A stretch of DNA of 64,000 nucleotides from Azorinus chamasolen (GCA_963576725.1 OY755247.1:15130526-15194525), one strand, 5' to 3'. Counted from the first letter of the stretch, positions 40,819-53,440 are shown. Numbers and translations are program-made. Notes: generated from the sequence alone by a model not told the origin.

Positions 40819-41047
40819 TTAACCCATTACGTCATAGGCTATTCTTAGATACAACCTCTTTGAATTAATATACCGAAAAGGAGCATTAGAGTAAAGGATT
40901 TTTTTTAGAATTTTGTAGTTTGAAACCATTGTGATAAATAGAGCATTTGCTCCTATAGGAGCAAATGCTCTATTTATCACAATGGTTTCACAAAGTGACT
41001 TAAAATTACACAGTCGTCAAAAGTCGTCAATATGAGGGAAAGGGTTA
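40819..41047. mobile_element. Family A MITE
   Basis: TTAA at both ends; perfect-looking palindrome 40920-40992. Confidence 0.88.
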
Positions 41048-41079
41048 AAACGTAATTATGGAAATTTTAAAAATCGTAT

Positions 41080-41520
41080 TTCTGTGAAACCACTGGGAAG
41101 GGTTCACTGTAATTTTGCAGGAACAATCCTTAGGTGACCCCTTATCAGATTTGTTCAAACCGTTTGGATTCGTTAAGACCCGAAAGGTGGTGCTAATTTT
41201 CTTTATACTGCTATAGCAGAAGTTTCAAAAACTTTCTCCTGTGAAATCACAAAGCAAACTTCAGTATAATGTTGCCAAAATTATCCTTAGGTGAATCTCT
41301 CAAAAAAAAAAAATGGCTATAGAGAGAATATGATGCTTAGATTACACTCTACCGAAATGTTCAAGCTGTTAGGGTTCGTTTACAAATATGGATGCCAGAG
41401 ATATAGCTAATTGTCTTTAGATGGCTACTAGTGTAGTGAAATGTTTTAGGAAATTCTCTTCTCTGAAACCACTGGCCAGATGTTAATGAGTTTGCAGGAA
41501 TGGTCCATATGTATTATCTA
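41080..41520 (+). repeat. Degenerate ~200-bp tandem repeat, about three units
   Basis: GTGAAACCACTGGGAAGGGT, then GTGAAATCACAAAGCAAACT, then CTGAAACCACTGGCCAGATG start successive units. Each is followed by TTTGCAGGAA/TTGCCAAAAT and a CCTTAGGTGA-like block. No ends are visible. Confidence 0.5.
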
Positions 41521-42069
41521 TAGCAATCCTTTTTAACCCAATTTGAATCATTTAAACACTTAAACACCGCCAGGAGTTAAAGATGTAGTATGCGCATTTT
41601 TCGTATTAATCAATTAAAACCAGAAGCTGTACACGTATGTATACATACAATGAAAATGATGCTTACAAACCATTTTCCGACAGGATATATTTGTTCAGCT
41701 AAATAGTATCGCTATCCGAATACTGCTAATTATTTAAAAGGAGCCTCCTTTTTAGAAACGGGGATTTGTACGGAAATCAGCGGACATCTTCGGCCAAGTT
41801 CTGAATGACTCCGATTCTATTTCGGAACAAGACTTTGAATATCAATTAGGTTGCTATCACATGTGCAATAGCTATGGAACGACATTCTGCCATGCTAATT
41901 GCTAAATACAAAATGCGAAAGGTTTTTAAAAACGGTAAACATTATGGACGATTTTGTGCTTACCAATGCAAATATTGAATCCTTCACCGAGTGAAGATTG
42001 ACTGAACAATTATTAACCATGAATATTCATATAAGAAATAATGATATCATGAATATTAATTAGATTAAT

Positions 42070-42170
42070 TAGTCGGATTTTTGAAAAAAATCTCGGCTTA
42101 TAGTTTGGCGAAAACCGGGCAGGCGGGCGGGCGGTTGGGCGGCCGGGGGCGGCGTGCCGTCGTTAAGAAA
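42070..42170 (+). mobile_element. Helentron-like end fragment S3 (hairpin plus GGCGGGCGGGCGG run)
   Basis: AGTCGGATTTTTGAAAAAAA forms a short hairpin and is followed by a GC-rich CGGG microsatellite (42118-42155), out of keeping with its AT-rich surroundings. It abuts a truncated family C MITE. Confidence 0.35.
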
Positions 42171-42205
42171 ACTTTAACATTGCTTATATAACTTCTGAAT
42201 TACTG

Positions 42206-43312
42206 AAGCACTTATTAGTTATTACTTATTTATTATTAGTTATTTGTTATTACTTATTTGTTATGAATTAATGTGTGGTTCCACCATTTTGTTCATTTTA
42301 GATATTATATATAAAGCAATTTGATAAAAACCAAACCAAACCATTATAGAAAAAGCTTGACAGAAGTAGCCTATAGATCTATCTCATTCACAATCACAAC
42401 AAGGAATGCCAACTGTAATGTATACGTATATTTACAGGTCTGCCTACAACAACAAAATGCATTTTAGTATCAATATAATTCTTTGGGGGACATCAATCAC
42501 TTATTGTGACACTGTTCATGTTGGCGTCTTAACTAAGCGTAAATTATTATAAAAGCATCTCTCTCCAGATATATTTAAAGTTTTGGCTTGAACAATGTAT
42601 TGTTGATATTTAAGGACCAAAGTCAAAGGAACAAAAATCAAGTCACAGAAGAGACCGGGGGAAATGATGAAAGGAAAGAAAATGGAAGCATTTGCTGAGG
42701 TAAAGTAAACTACTTAAAAATTTCTAAATATTACTAGGTAGTAACACATAAGTACTAAGTAGTAACTAATAACAAATAAATAGTAACAAATAAGTACTAA
42801 GTAATAACTAATAGAAAATAAATAGTAACAAATAACAAATAAGTACTAAGTGTTAACTAATAACAAATAAGAAATACTGCTTCAGTCTGCCTGTAGGTCA
42901 ATGTCATGGATTGTCAAATGTCAATCAGAACTGTCTTGGAGTGCATGTCTTGCAGAGTATTTGTCTGTTTTTTTTAGAAGTGCTACTTGTTATTCTCTGC
43001 CGAGAGAGGAGGGCTGTAAATCTGACATTGTCCGAACATTTTTGGCAATGATTTTTTACCTTAAATATTCTTATTGAGCAAGAGAATTTAATTCAACCAA
43101 TTTGCTTGTTTGTAATTTTGTAATTAAACACAAGAACAACATGGTTTTCATATATTTTTAGTCCGTTCAAATGCAGCATGCACAATTGTCTACATATTTG
43201 GAAAATTGTAGTTCATTTTGCAAAATGGTGGAACCACACATTAATTCATAACAAATAAGTAATAACAAATAACTAATCATAAATAAGTAATAACTAATAA
43301 GTGCTAATAAGT
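42206..43312. mobile_element. 1.1-kb foldback-like element with ~85-bp AT-rich inverted ends
   Basis: GCACTTATTAGTTATTACTT at 42206 runs to GGTTCCACCATTTT near 42292 and recurs as its complement at 43222-43312, nearly perfectly. Between them is AT-rich DNA without an ORF, containing another TAAGTACTAAGTAATAACTA array (42733-42868). Similar motifs spill over to 43735-43985. Confidence 0.6.
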
Positions 43313-43522
43313 AACTAAAATGTCCCTCCAGGGCTTCCGTAAGAAAGAGCAGAAAAAAGTAAGAATCGAAATTCTTACCCTATTTGCTTCTCCGCGTAGA
43401 AAGCAACATGTTACCAGGCGTTGCCTTGTTGTCCCACCTTCCATGTTTCGTTATAACTATTTTGTCCATGAATATTCATTAGGTATTGAAAATTGGCCTA
43501 AATACAGAACAGGGAATGGGTT

Positions 43523-43733
43523 AAGAGCAACTGAGATACAGGTGTGTACTAAAATCGTCATTTCTCCACCAAACCCTATGCTGTGACCACTCTTTAGAAT
43601 CTTCTCTTCGAGACGATTCTAAAGAGTGGTCACATTAGTCACATTATATAATGTATATAGGATTTTATGGAGAAATAAAGAAGTTATTTTTGAAAGTGTT
43701 TTCATTTTCGCATCTTATCTGAACGTCTGTATT
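43523..43733. mobile_element. Family D MITE, opposite orientation
   Basis: AGAGCAACTGAGATACAGGT to CTTATCTGAACGTCTG; small duplication GTCACATTAGTCACATTA. Confidence 0.78.
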
Positions 43734-43991
43734 GATTTATAACAAATATATAATAAGTATGAACTAATAAAAAATAACGAATGAGTATTGACTAATAGTA
43801 AATACGGAAATTCAGACACACGCATCCTCATTTAGTTCTCACTGATGATTGCGCAATAATTGTTAAACACTGCCACCGTGTCAATTCCATAATCTTTTCA
43901 ATTCCGATACTTTTCTAAAACTCTTGAAATTAATAACTGATAAATGTTAGAAATAACAAATAAGAAATGACTAATAAGTAGCCTACGTGTA

Positions 43992-44241
43992 TTAACCCTT
44001 CGCTTGCTAATCGCGTCAATATACCTACCTGTAAATAGTGAAGACCCAGATGAGACAGTTCTTGCAGGAGCTGTCTCATCTGGGTCTGCACTATTTACAA
44101 GTTGATTGTGCAACCAGTGCACTCCACAGCAGTGATTGCACAGCGAAATACTTGTACACAGTGAAGATATATGTAATTAGACGACAGGGCATTGGTAAAG
44201 AAGGAGAAACGTATTTTAAAATTCAGCAAGCGAAGGGTTAA
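43992..44241. mobile_element. Family E MITE, opposite orientation
   Basis: TTAA at both ends; complete hairpin. Confidence 0.86.
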
Positions 44242-44307
44242 CAAACAACGAGATTTCATGGCTTCCGTAGAACTTAATCTTATGAGTTGCTGATTTTAAT
44301 TTTCATA

Positions 44308-44384
44308 CCCCCCCACACACACACACACCCACACCACACCACACAAACACACACCCACACCGCACACACCACACCCACACACCT
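44308..44384 (+). repeat. CA-rich simple repeat
   Basis: CACACACACACACCCACACC-type run between families E and C. Confidence 0.85.
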
Positions 44385-44395
44385 CTTAACCCTTT

Positions 44396-44633
44396 CCCTG
44401 TTCTATGTATACGTCAAATTCCAATACCTACTGGATATTCACGGACAAAGTAGTTATAATGAAATATGGAAAATTGTAGCCATTTTAGAAAGTAAAGAAA
44501 CAGATCTATCAAATTCCATCAGCAAACAGGGCAGACCCTGATCAAACGGTTCCTCTAGGAGCTGTCTGATCTGGATCTACTTTGTTTGAAAATGCGTGAA
44601 AACACGTTTATATGAGGGAAACGGTGAACCCAT
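44396..44633. mobile_element. Family C MITE
   Basis: TTAACCCTTTCCCTGTTCTA start; AAACGGTTCCTCTAGGAGCT hairpin. Confidence 0.8.
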
Positions 44634-44728
44634 TCCTTCGTATTGACGCCTATGCAAAGGTCACGTTTTGAATTTTGAAACCATTGAGATATATTGAGCA
44701 TGTTGCAAGAATAATGTCTGCTTAAAAT

Positions 44729-44886
44729 TCTGGGTCCGTTCTTATAAAGCTTTTTAGTTGAGTCTGGGTTCGTTCTCAAGCTTTTGATTGGTCAGATTTG
44801 AGTTCTCAAGCTTTTGATTCAAATCTGACCAATCAAAAACTTGAGAACGAACTCAGACTCAACTAAAAGCTTTATAAGCATGGACT
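44729..44886. repeat. Family F hairpin repeat
   Basis: TTATAAAGCTTTTTAGTTGA and complement; the left arm has a partial duplication of GTTCTCAAGCTTTTGATT. Confidence 0.82.
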
Positions 44887-45260
44887 CCTAATGAGATGCT
44901 GAGTTACTCGGCGTCTCATCTTGATCCAAAATGTGCTTAGCATTAGAGACTTGTATGAAGGGAAAGAACTGTGCTTTCAAATCAAAACATTCAACCGCAG
45001 TTACTTACCTTCATCTTGACTGATTGGACACGCGTTAAAGCTACGTCTTTTAAAACCATTGCCAACACACTTAACAGGGTAGATCCAGATCAGACGGTTC
45101 TTGTGGGGGCATCTGATCAGGTGCTGCCCTGTTTGCTTATGGAAGAAGATATTTATTACTACAGTTTCCGCTGTGACATAATATTCTTTTGTTCATAATG
45201 TCTATAAAAAAAATTCAAACAGTCACCGGAATTCTTCCTGAATATTTATGAGGTAATGGG

Positions 45261-45493
45261 TTAACCCATTCCCCCATATTGGCGACTTTTGACGACTCTG
45301 TAAAAGTCACTTTGTGAAACCATTGTGATAAATAGAGCATTATTTTTTGCTCATATAGGAGCAAATGCTCTATTTATCACAATGGTTTCAAACTACAAAA
45401 TTCTAAATTTTCCATTTTCTCTAGCTAATGCTCCTTTTCGGTAGATTTATACAGAGGTTGTATCTAAAATTAGCCTATGAGATAATGGGTTAA
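45261..45493. mobile_element. Family A MITE
   Basis: TTAA at both ends, left one shared with a family C element. Confidence 0.88.
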
Positions 45494-45551
45494 TGTATAA
45501 ATAAAACACATTACAGTCTGAATAGAAACTAACTACAAGTAGTAGAGCGTA

Positions 45552-45716
45552 ATATAGAGGTCCGGATAAGATGCGTAAATTAAAAGATTTTCAAGAATAA
45601 TTAACTTCTTCATTTCTGCAACAACCCCAATATGTTTTGACATCTCCGAGAGACGATTCTAAAGAGTGGTCACAGCATATAGGGCTTGGTGCAGAAATCA
45701 TGATTTTAGTACTCGA
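45552..45716. mobile_element. Family D MITE fused to half a family C MITE
   Basis: TAGAGGTCCGGATAAGATGC start; at about 45716 the sequence switches to GAGCCGTCTGATCAGGG of family C. Confidence 0.7.
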
Positions 45717-45848
45717 GGAGCCGTCTGATCAGGGCTTGCTCTGTTAGCTTATGATATAATATATATATATATATATATGACTCTACTGACTACAGTTTCT
45801 GCCATGGCTAACAATTAATTCCTGTGCCCATGTGCTATCATGACTAAC

Positions 45849-46061
45849 TACAGTAAGTTTAAACCTCTCTATAACGGCCACTGAATTGTGTTAATTAGTT
45901 GGGTTTTAGGGCAGGTGGCTGCTTAAAGCAAGATGAAAGTAAAATAGAACGCACCAATAGCAGCGTTCTGTTTTACTTTCACCTTGCTTTAAGCAGTCAC
46001 CTGCCTTTAACACAAAATATTTGATGTGATTTAGTGGCCGTTATAGAGAGGTTTTACTGTA
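45849..46061. mobile_element. Family B MITE
   Basis: TA-flanked; CAGTAAGTTTAAACCTCTCT at one end with a small insertion, GAGAGGTTTTACTG at the other. Confidence 0.88.
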
Positions 46062-47690
46062 GTCTACTTAATATTCCACGTCATTATTTTTTACATGAAT
46101 ATTTTTTATCTATGGAGGAATGTGTTAAGATATGTCCGAAAAGGGTATTTTACATAACAGATTATGAACTTAAAAAAAAGGTCATGATCAACAGCAGTAC
46201 TTGATAACTTAAGGGACATATAGGGAACCTATAGTTTCTCAATACGCCACGTGCACAATTAAAAACATAGGATCCTGATATCAATTTTAATTGAGACCAC
46301 AGGTTTTCATTCAGAACCTTAGATGCGATATCGTAGCTGTAAGACTGATAATGACTAACGTCCAGTTTATTTAGGAATAGAGCTACGTTATCGTATCTAT
46401 CAGAACCTATGCCTATATATGCTCTCGCTACATACTTATGATAATTATATATATTATTGTACAAACGACGAGATCCTAGGTTTTCAATCAAGATCAGATG
46501 TATATATGACATTGCGAACAGCTGAGCTAGTGTATTATTCGAGCGCACCGTTTTGTGTGATATATCATTGGAGTTTGTGTTTAAAATAAGAAATGTTTTA
46601 GATCCACTTACAAAACCCTCGCTTAAAGAAAACCCCGGATTTTTTTAAAAAAATAAAATGATAATCGTGTAAGTGGCAACCGAGAACTTAGGTCCTCAGA
46701 ATTATTATGCAAACCTAGAATCTCGTTAAATATTAGACATTTACTACAGCACGTAGGCAGAATGAGAATACAGAAAGTAGCGATATCGAATGAGAGTATG
46801 ATCGAAGGAAGACAGAAAAAGATCGAGAGGTGACAGAGACATATTCACATGTTCTGTTAGTTAATGTCTCAGACGATTGTTATGTCCATTGTGTTTATTT
46901 GATAACACTAGATATATTGATATTTTCCCCCAAGAACTTCTTTCTCAACGCCAATATTATTGGATTTCCCTATCGCGCGCCCCAAATTATAGGTCTAAAT
47001 ATTCCCTGATTAATTATTCGAGGTCAGAGGCTGTGCAGCATCCGGGCTTCTGCTACTGTGTGTAAAATTTATCTTCACACAGAAGAGCGTGGAAATGTCA
47101 TAAGGTGGAAATCAACATGCATAATGCTATACCATATCAATTACGGAATTATGAATTAAAGATGTTTGCAAAAGAGACTTAAAATGTGTGTGTAACTGTG
47201 TGTGGCATAAATACTGGTTCAAGGTAAGTGCACGGAAATGTTTTTATCTATTACTTGTTCATATCGATCGGTTGCTGAAACTGAGTACTGGCACGTCATT
47301 TTGACAAATCGCGGGAACTTACGGGATTTAAATCGATTAAGTGTGTATTAAATATTCCATGGAGTATTGTAATAAAACATCAAGAAAGATGTTCATTAAT
47401 TAAGTAGCGTACAGCCAGTAGTATTTTGTTGGTTTTGGTAATTATAAACGTATATATTGTGTGTCATGTGAATTCAACAGTTCATGCTAAATTGTGCATG
47501 TGCATTTAGAACTGTCTAGTGTCTGCGGCGGTGCATATGTAAGTCTATATAGTGTAACTGGGACACCTACACACGAGGTGAATGACAATATGTGAGGCAC
47601 ATTTTACATCAGGCCTGGGAGTGAGCTCCTCACAGAAACGACATCCATATAGCAATCTTTTTATGCAGCAGCGTTTTAAACAATTTCTTA
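46062..47690. other. Repeat-poor intergenic stretch, no gene recognised
   Basis: This 1.6 kb has none of the MITE families except a fragment near 46080-46125. A 128-codon minus-strand frame (46548-46162) has no recognisable domain and no splice or promoter context; it may be chance in AT-rich DNA. Confidence 0.5.
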
Positions 47691-48154
47691 ACCCATTGCT
47701 CCGTGAATACTCATGTAAGAAATAATGTATACAGTAAAACCTCTCTAAACCGGAATTCTAGCACAGAAAATTTTAGATACTTTTATGCAGGTGGCTGTTT
47801 AATGCAGGGTGAAAGTCATTCAGAAAGCTCCTCTAGGAGCTTTCTGAATGACTTTCACCCTGCATTAAGCTGCCACCTGTCTCCAAGACCAATTTTTATA
47901 CTAGATTTTATGTCCGGTTTAGAGGGGTTTTACTATATACGAATATTTATCAGCTTAATTTTCTTTATGGCTTATAAGAAGGAGAGTTTTGGCCATGGCA
48001 GACACTGTAGAATTAGATAATATATAATTCTGTATTTCATTTTAAAAGCAAACAGAGTAGACCATGATCAGAAAGGACTTACAGGAACTGTCTGATCTGG
48101 GTCTTCTCTGTTTACAAAAGTGTTAAAAGGCATATGTATGGAATAAAGTGTTAA
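47690..48154. mobile_element. Family C MITE split by family B
   Basis: TTAACCCATTGCTCCGTGAA left; GCAAACAGAGTAGACCATGA and AAAGTGTTAA right. Confidence 0.75.
47730..47937. mobile_element. Family B MITE (AAACC subtype) inside a family C MITE
   Basis: CAGTAAAACCTCTCTAAACC start; palindrome around AGCTCCTCTAGGAGCT. Family C sequence continues on both sides (47690-48154). Confidence 0.88.
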
Positions 48155-48354
48155 TGCTTTTCTTCACCTAGTAACACCTTTTCATGCTTTTGCAAACAGA
48201 GTAGACCCATATTAGATGGCTCCTGTAGGAGCTATCAAATCAGGGTCTGATCTGTTTGCTTATGAAATTATAATACTTTTTTTTTTTATATAAAAGTAGA
48301 TCTGACTTACTGTTACCAGTTTCTACTACAAAACCTCCAGTGCATATATGCCAT

Positions 48355-48608
48355 TAACCCTTTCTCTGTTGAATATTCATGTGAGAAATAATTATATCAT
48401 GAACATTTATTAGCTGAAATTCAATAATGGCATACATGTATGTACACAAGATATTTTGGCATAGGTAGAAACCCTCGAGTCATATCTATATAATTTCATA
48501 ACCAAACAATGCAGACCCTGATCGAATGGCTCCTACAGGAACCATCTCATGTTGGTCTATTTTGTTTGCAAAGGCGTGAAAAGGTGTTTATATGAAGGAA
48601 AGGGTTAA
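48355..48608. mobile_element. Family C MITE
   Basis: TTAACCCTTTCTCTGTTGAA to GGAAAGGGTTAA. Confidence 0.82.
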
Positions 48609-49071
48609 AACAAGTCGGCTAATAAATATTCATATCATTATTTCTAACATTCATATTCAACAAGGAAAGGGTCACCATCCTGATTTTTCTACCATATCTT
48701 AAAAAAACAAAACAAATGTCAAGCAGTTTGGAGATTGATAAGATGCCAAGTTATCTGGATCCAAACTGTTTGCAAATGTCATCATGGATAAAGGTCTTTG
48801 GTTCTAAAGGAATTTCAGCAAGAGGCTTTAAAAAACCGTCAATGGAAGGAGACTTTTAGGATGTTTTTCGTTATCTCTTTTACATCAAAACCTAAACTTA
48901 TATGGACACTACAATGACTACATAGATCTGGATCAGGGGCTTTAACAGGGTTTTGATAAAAGTTTGCACTGTTTAGATTTTGAAACAAGTATCCTTAGAC
49001 TTAATTATTGATTATAATAAGTTTATTAAAAGATGATCTTGGCGATAAATTCCTCTTTGTATTTGACTGAA

Positions 49072-49299
49072 TTAACCCTTTTCCTGTTCAATTTTCAAGT
49101 AAGAAATAATGACATCATGAATTTCTGTAAGCTGAAAATTTATTGTGTGAACTTTTCAAGGGATATTTTTTGTCAGATCTATATCATATCAAAAGCAAAC
49201 TGAGCAGACCCTGATCAGATGGCTCCTTTAGGAACCATCTGATCTGGGTCTACGATGTTTACAAATGCGTCAAAATGCATTTATATGAGGGAAAGGGTT
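49072..49299. mobile_element. Family C MITE
   Basis: TTAACCCTTTTCCTGTTC to GGGAAAGGGTTAA; hairpin GGCTCCTTTAGGAACC. Confidence 0.82.
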
Positions 49300-49786
49300 A
49301 AGAGGGAAGGTGGATGTTATAGAAAAAAACAGAGTGCACCATGAATGATTGTCAGAATTTCTTAATATTATTTCTTACATATCTTTTCATATTTACTGAG
49401 TTTAATTGCCTATCCACGCCTTTGCAAACAGAGTAAATCCAGATCAGATGACTCCTGTAGGAGCGGTCTGATCAGGGTCTGTTCTGTTTGCTTATGAAAA
49501 AATATAAATAAGATATGACAGTTTCTGTCATGGCCAAATTTCCTGCGTCCATTATGGCATATGCCATTGTTAAACTAATATACACAGGAGTGCTAAGAAA
49601 ATCTTACAACCACAGCCACAGCCTCATCTCTTCTCTACTCCAGGACATTGTCATACACATTAGATAAGCTCTTCTTACAACATTACTGACATTTTCATGA
49701 AGATTATATATACACAAATAAGTAAAACTCCAAAGAAAAAGACACCACCACAACAGTAATCAGGTTTATTTCTCCATCTTAACCCT

Positions 49787-50192
49787 TTACTCCATAAATC
49801 GCCTTTGCAAACGGAGTAGACCCAGATCAGATGGCCCTGTAGGAGCTGTCTGATCAGGGTCTGCTCTGTTTGCTTATGGAATTATATAAATCTGATTCTA
49901 CAGTTTTTATCGGGCCCAAAATATTTCCTGCCACAATAAGTATTAACCCTTTTCACCATGAATATTCATGTAAGAAATAATTGCATTATGAATATTAATT
50001 AGATAAATTTGTTATAATAGCATATGGGCATGGAAATTTTTAGCACTGGCAGACAGCTGTAAAATCACATATATATTATATCATAAGCAAACAGAGCAGA
50101 CCCTGATCAAACGGCTCCTAAAGGAGCCGTGTGATCTGGGTCTGCTCTGTTTGCAAAGTAGTAGAAAGGGCTATTTATGGAGTAAAGGGTTA
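49787..50192. mobile_element. Two head-to-head family C MITEs
   Basis: TTAACCCTTTACTCC at 49787 and TTAACCCTTTTCACC at 49943, second ending GTAAAGGGTTAA. Confidence 0.75.
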
Positions 50193-50400
50193 AACTAATT
50201 AACATTCATAGATGCATTATTTCTAAAATGAATATCGATTCATGGAGTAAAGGGATAAGAGATTGTAAGTTTATCACCAAGAATTCTGTGTAACAATGAT
50301 GTAAAGAGCTAATGGAAGCCAGCAAAGGACAATTATATGTCTGGCACATGCTTCCATTGATCAAATAAGCTGGTGTTACAAAGTTTACGCTCATGGTGTA

Positions 50401-50595
50401 TTAACCCTAATACAACGCTGAGTTTTCAAATGGACTATTCCAAAATTCAAACAGGTCCAGCTTATGATGAATATTTAGGGATTTTTCTAAAGAAAAGTAA
50501 CATGACAAACAGTGCAGACCCTGATTCCCTCTCATCTGGATCTACACTGTTTGCAATGGACATTAGTGACTCGTGCCCCGCACTGTAAGGGTTAA
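50401..50595. mobile_element. Family G MITE
   Basis: TTAACCCTAATACAACGCTG to GCACTGTAAGGGTTAA; half hairpin. Confidence 0.75.
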
Positions 50596-50818
50596 CCCAT
50601 TCCCTCATATTAATGCCTTTTGATGCCTCTGTAAAATCACTGTTTAAAACCATTATGATAAATAGAGCATTTGCTCCTATAGGAGCAAATGCTCTATATT
50701 CCACAATGGTTTCAAAACTACACAATCCTAAAAGTTTCCCTGTCTTTAGTAAATGCTCGGCTCCTTTTCGGTAAATTCACTCAAAGAGGTTGGGTCTTAT
50801 TTTTAGTCCTTGGGTTAA
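50592..50818. mobile_element. Family A MITE
   Basis: TTAA at both ends, left one shared with a family G element. Confidence 0.87.
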
Positions 50819-51084
50819 CACAGCTCTGTGAAAACTGTCTGCATCATTCTGTAAGTAGGGAAGGCACCATATTCTGAAAATGTTTTAATTTCTGGACATC
50901 TGCCTGCACTGGAATAATAATATAATGATAATGTATATATAAAGCGTTAATTATAAGATCCTCACCCAAGGGATGCTGCAGAAGTCTCTGAACCCTTAGA
51001 ATCCAAAACATAGACATTAAAAAACACACACTGGAAAATACTAACTCATAGAGACCAAATTTTGATTAAAATGCTAAAAAATCA

Positions 51085-51312
51085 AAATAAGTTCCCTGTT
51101 TAATATTTATGCAAGAAATTATGACATCATGAATATTTATTAGCTGATGTTTAAATAATGTCAACTATTCAAGGGAAATTTTTGCCTTGACAAAACTGTA
51201 GAATCGGATCTATACCATGTCAAAAGCAAACAGAGCTCCTATAGGAGCCATATGATCTGTGTCTACTCTGTTTGCAAATACTTGAACATTCGTTTATATG
51301 AAGGAAAGGGTT
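51085..51312. mobile_element. Family C MITE
   Basis: CCCTGTTTAATATTTATGCA to GGAAAGGGTTTAA; one hairpin arm lost. Confidence 0.75.
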
Positions 51313-51756
51313 TAAATTGGACCAATCATTCCTTTTCAAACCCATGATGAGTTCTATTTGCGAAAAGATTAACAGTTATTAAAATACAGTTTTTCCCCAA
51401 AATGTTAGGCTAAGGCCTGTAACTCATATTTTGAAATAATTGCAACTGATGACAAAACATGTACCCTACATGTAATTAGATATATCATGACATCTCTCAG
51501 TTACTGTTTTTGTATAGCAGGCTCATATTATCCCGTTCTTCCATGAATATTCATGCAAAAAATAATTGTATCATGAATATCACTGAAATTTATTTTTTAA
51601 TGAAAATAATTGTATCATGAATATCACTGAAATTTATTTTTTAATGACACATGAAAACAGGAAAATGTAGAATGAGATCTATATACATTTGTACATGTAA
51701 TTCCATTTATAAGCAAACTGAGAAGACAACTGTCTGGTCTGCAGAGTCTGCTCTGT

Positions 51757-52007
51757 TTAACCCTTTCCCTGTTCTATGTTTATTTCAAATTTCAATACCT
51801 ACTGAATATTCATGGATACAATAGTTATAAAGAACTATGGAAGGTAGAACATTGTATACATTTCAGAAAGCAAAGAAACAGATCTATCAATTTCCACTAG
51901 CAAACAGAGCAGACCCTGATCAGACAGCTCCTCTAGGAGCCGTCTGATCTGGGTCTACTCTGTTTGCAGATGGGTGAAAACACATTTATATGAGGCGAAA
52001 GGGTTAA
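51757..52007. mobile_element. Family C MITE
   Basis: TTAACCCTTTCCCTGTTCTA to GAAAGGGTTAA; hairpin AGACAGCTCCTCTAGGAGCC. Confidence 0.84.
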
Positions 52008-52220
52008 AAAATCATAAAAAGGATTTATGGAGTAAAGGGCTGTGACCTATGATACCTGTGATAAAGCAAGTTTTCAGCCCTTTCAAAGTTTAACCCTTTA
52101 CTCCAAGAAATAAGGACATCTGTATATTACTTAGATAAACTTTAACAATGGCATATGGATACAGGAAAGTTTGCACATGGAAGAAGCTGTAGTATCATAT
52201 TCAATTTTTTATCTAGATAT

Positions 52221-52576
52221 TACAGTGAAACCTCTCTATAACGACCATTAAATTACATCAAGTATTTTGTGTTAAAGGCAGGTGGGTGCTTAACCCTTTC
52301 CCTCATATTGACGACTTTTGACGACTCTGTAAAAGTCACTTTATGGTTTCAAGCTACAAAATTCTAAAATTTTCCTTTTTTCTAGTTAATGCTTCTTTTC
52401 TGTAGGGTTATTCAAAGAGGTTGTATCTAAACTAGCCTATAAGGTAATGGGTTAAAGCAAGCTGAAAGTAAAACAAAACGCTCCTATAGGAGCGTTCTGT
52501 TTTACTTTCAACCACCTGTCCTAAATACAAACTAATCAACACAATTTAGTGGCCGTTATAGAGAGGTTTTACTGTA
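52221..52576. mobile_element. Family B MITE carrying a family A MITE
   Basis: CAGTGAAACCTCTCTATAAC start, GAGAGGTTTTACTG end, TA-flanked. The left palindrome arm is broken at GCTTAA by the A element. Confidence 0.88.
52290..52455. mobile_element. Family A MITE inserted in family B
   Basis: TTAA at both ends; hairpin core deleted. Other B copies show a single GCTTAAAGC at this site, so TTAA is the duplicated target. Confidence 0.88.
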
Positions 52577-53048
52577 TATCATGAGCAAACAAAGCAGACT
52601 TAGATCAGGAGTAATCTACACTGTTTACAAAGACATAAACACGTTGGTTAATGATTTTACAGACCTGGTGGAAGACTGCCAGCCATAGCAAGGGTTAATT
52701 TGTCATGACTCAGTGCTGTATTGGTCACTCTGCCCACTGACTGACCGATCCAATAAATTCTTTTACAGGTTGGGTTGGTCAGATTGCTGCTGCAAATACC
52801 ATCAGAATTCGATCAGGGGAAATGCAAATTGCTTGAGTGCTATTGATAGCTGAATTTTTATAATTCTGTGCACGGGATGTTTAGATAAAATTGGTAGAAA
52901 ATGTAAAGTCAGCTCAAGTGAAGTCTATTGTAATAATTTCATAAGCAAACAGAGAAGACCCTAATCAGATGGCTGCTATATATTACCCTATAGGAGCCAT
53001 CTGATCTGGGTCTACTCTTGTTTCCAAAGGCATGAAAAGGCATTAATC

Positions 53049-53228
53049 CAGGGTTACAGATAAGGGGAGTATTGGAGTATTTACCCAATTAAAATTGTGG
53101 AAAAAGCAATTGTTTTTCAAAACAATGAGTAACACAAAGCAAATAAATATAGCAAAAAGCAAATTCTGTAAATAATCAAGGAGTAAATACATGTACCCAA
53201 CTGCATCAAAACCTTATCTGTAACCCTG
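53049..53228. mobile_element. Family I MITE copy 1
   Basis: The ends CAGGGTTACAGATAAGG and its complement are perfect 17-bp inverted repeats. It is 180 bp, and the internal AACAATGAGTAACACAAAGC is shared with copy 2 at 57418. Flanks ATTAATC/ATTAACC suggest a short target duplication. Confidence 0.75.
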
Positions 53229-53229
53229 A

Positions 53230-53440
53230 TTAACCCATTCCCTCATAGGCTATTTATAGACCCAACCTCTTTGAATAAATCTGGCAAAAAGGAACATTTA
53301 CTAGAGAAAAGAAAAATGTTGGAATTGTGTAGTTTTGAAATCATTTTTATTTAAATAGAACATTTGCTCCTATGGGAGGCTCCAAGCAAATGCTCTATTT
53401 ATCACAAGTATTTCAAAAAGTGACTTTTTACAGAGGTTAA
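53230..53440. mobile_element. Family A MITE, shares TTAA with family K
   Basis: TTAACCCATTCCCTC start; right terminus runs directly into the next TTAA element. Confidence 0.82.

Larger units (their letters stand above)
52090..52640. mobile_element. Family C MITE, outer host of a triple nest
   Basis: TTAACCCTTTACTCC left; ATCATGAGCAAACAAAGCAG and ACACTGTTTACAAAGACATA right of the B element. Confidence 0.7.

Noticed and set aside
43320..43586. 88-codon plus-strand frame
   Set aside because: It crosses the edge of the inverted-repeat element into family C and D MITEs; composite of repeats.
46162..46548. 128-codon minus-strand frame in repeat-poor DNA
   Set aside because: No recognisable domain, no supporting splice or promoter context; AT-rich chance frame remains the simpler explanation, though transcript data could revive it.
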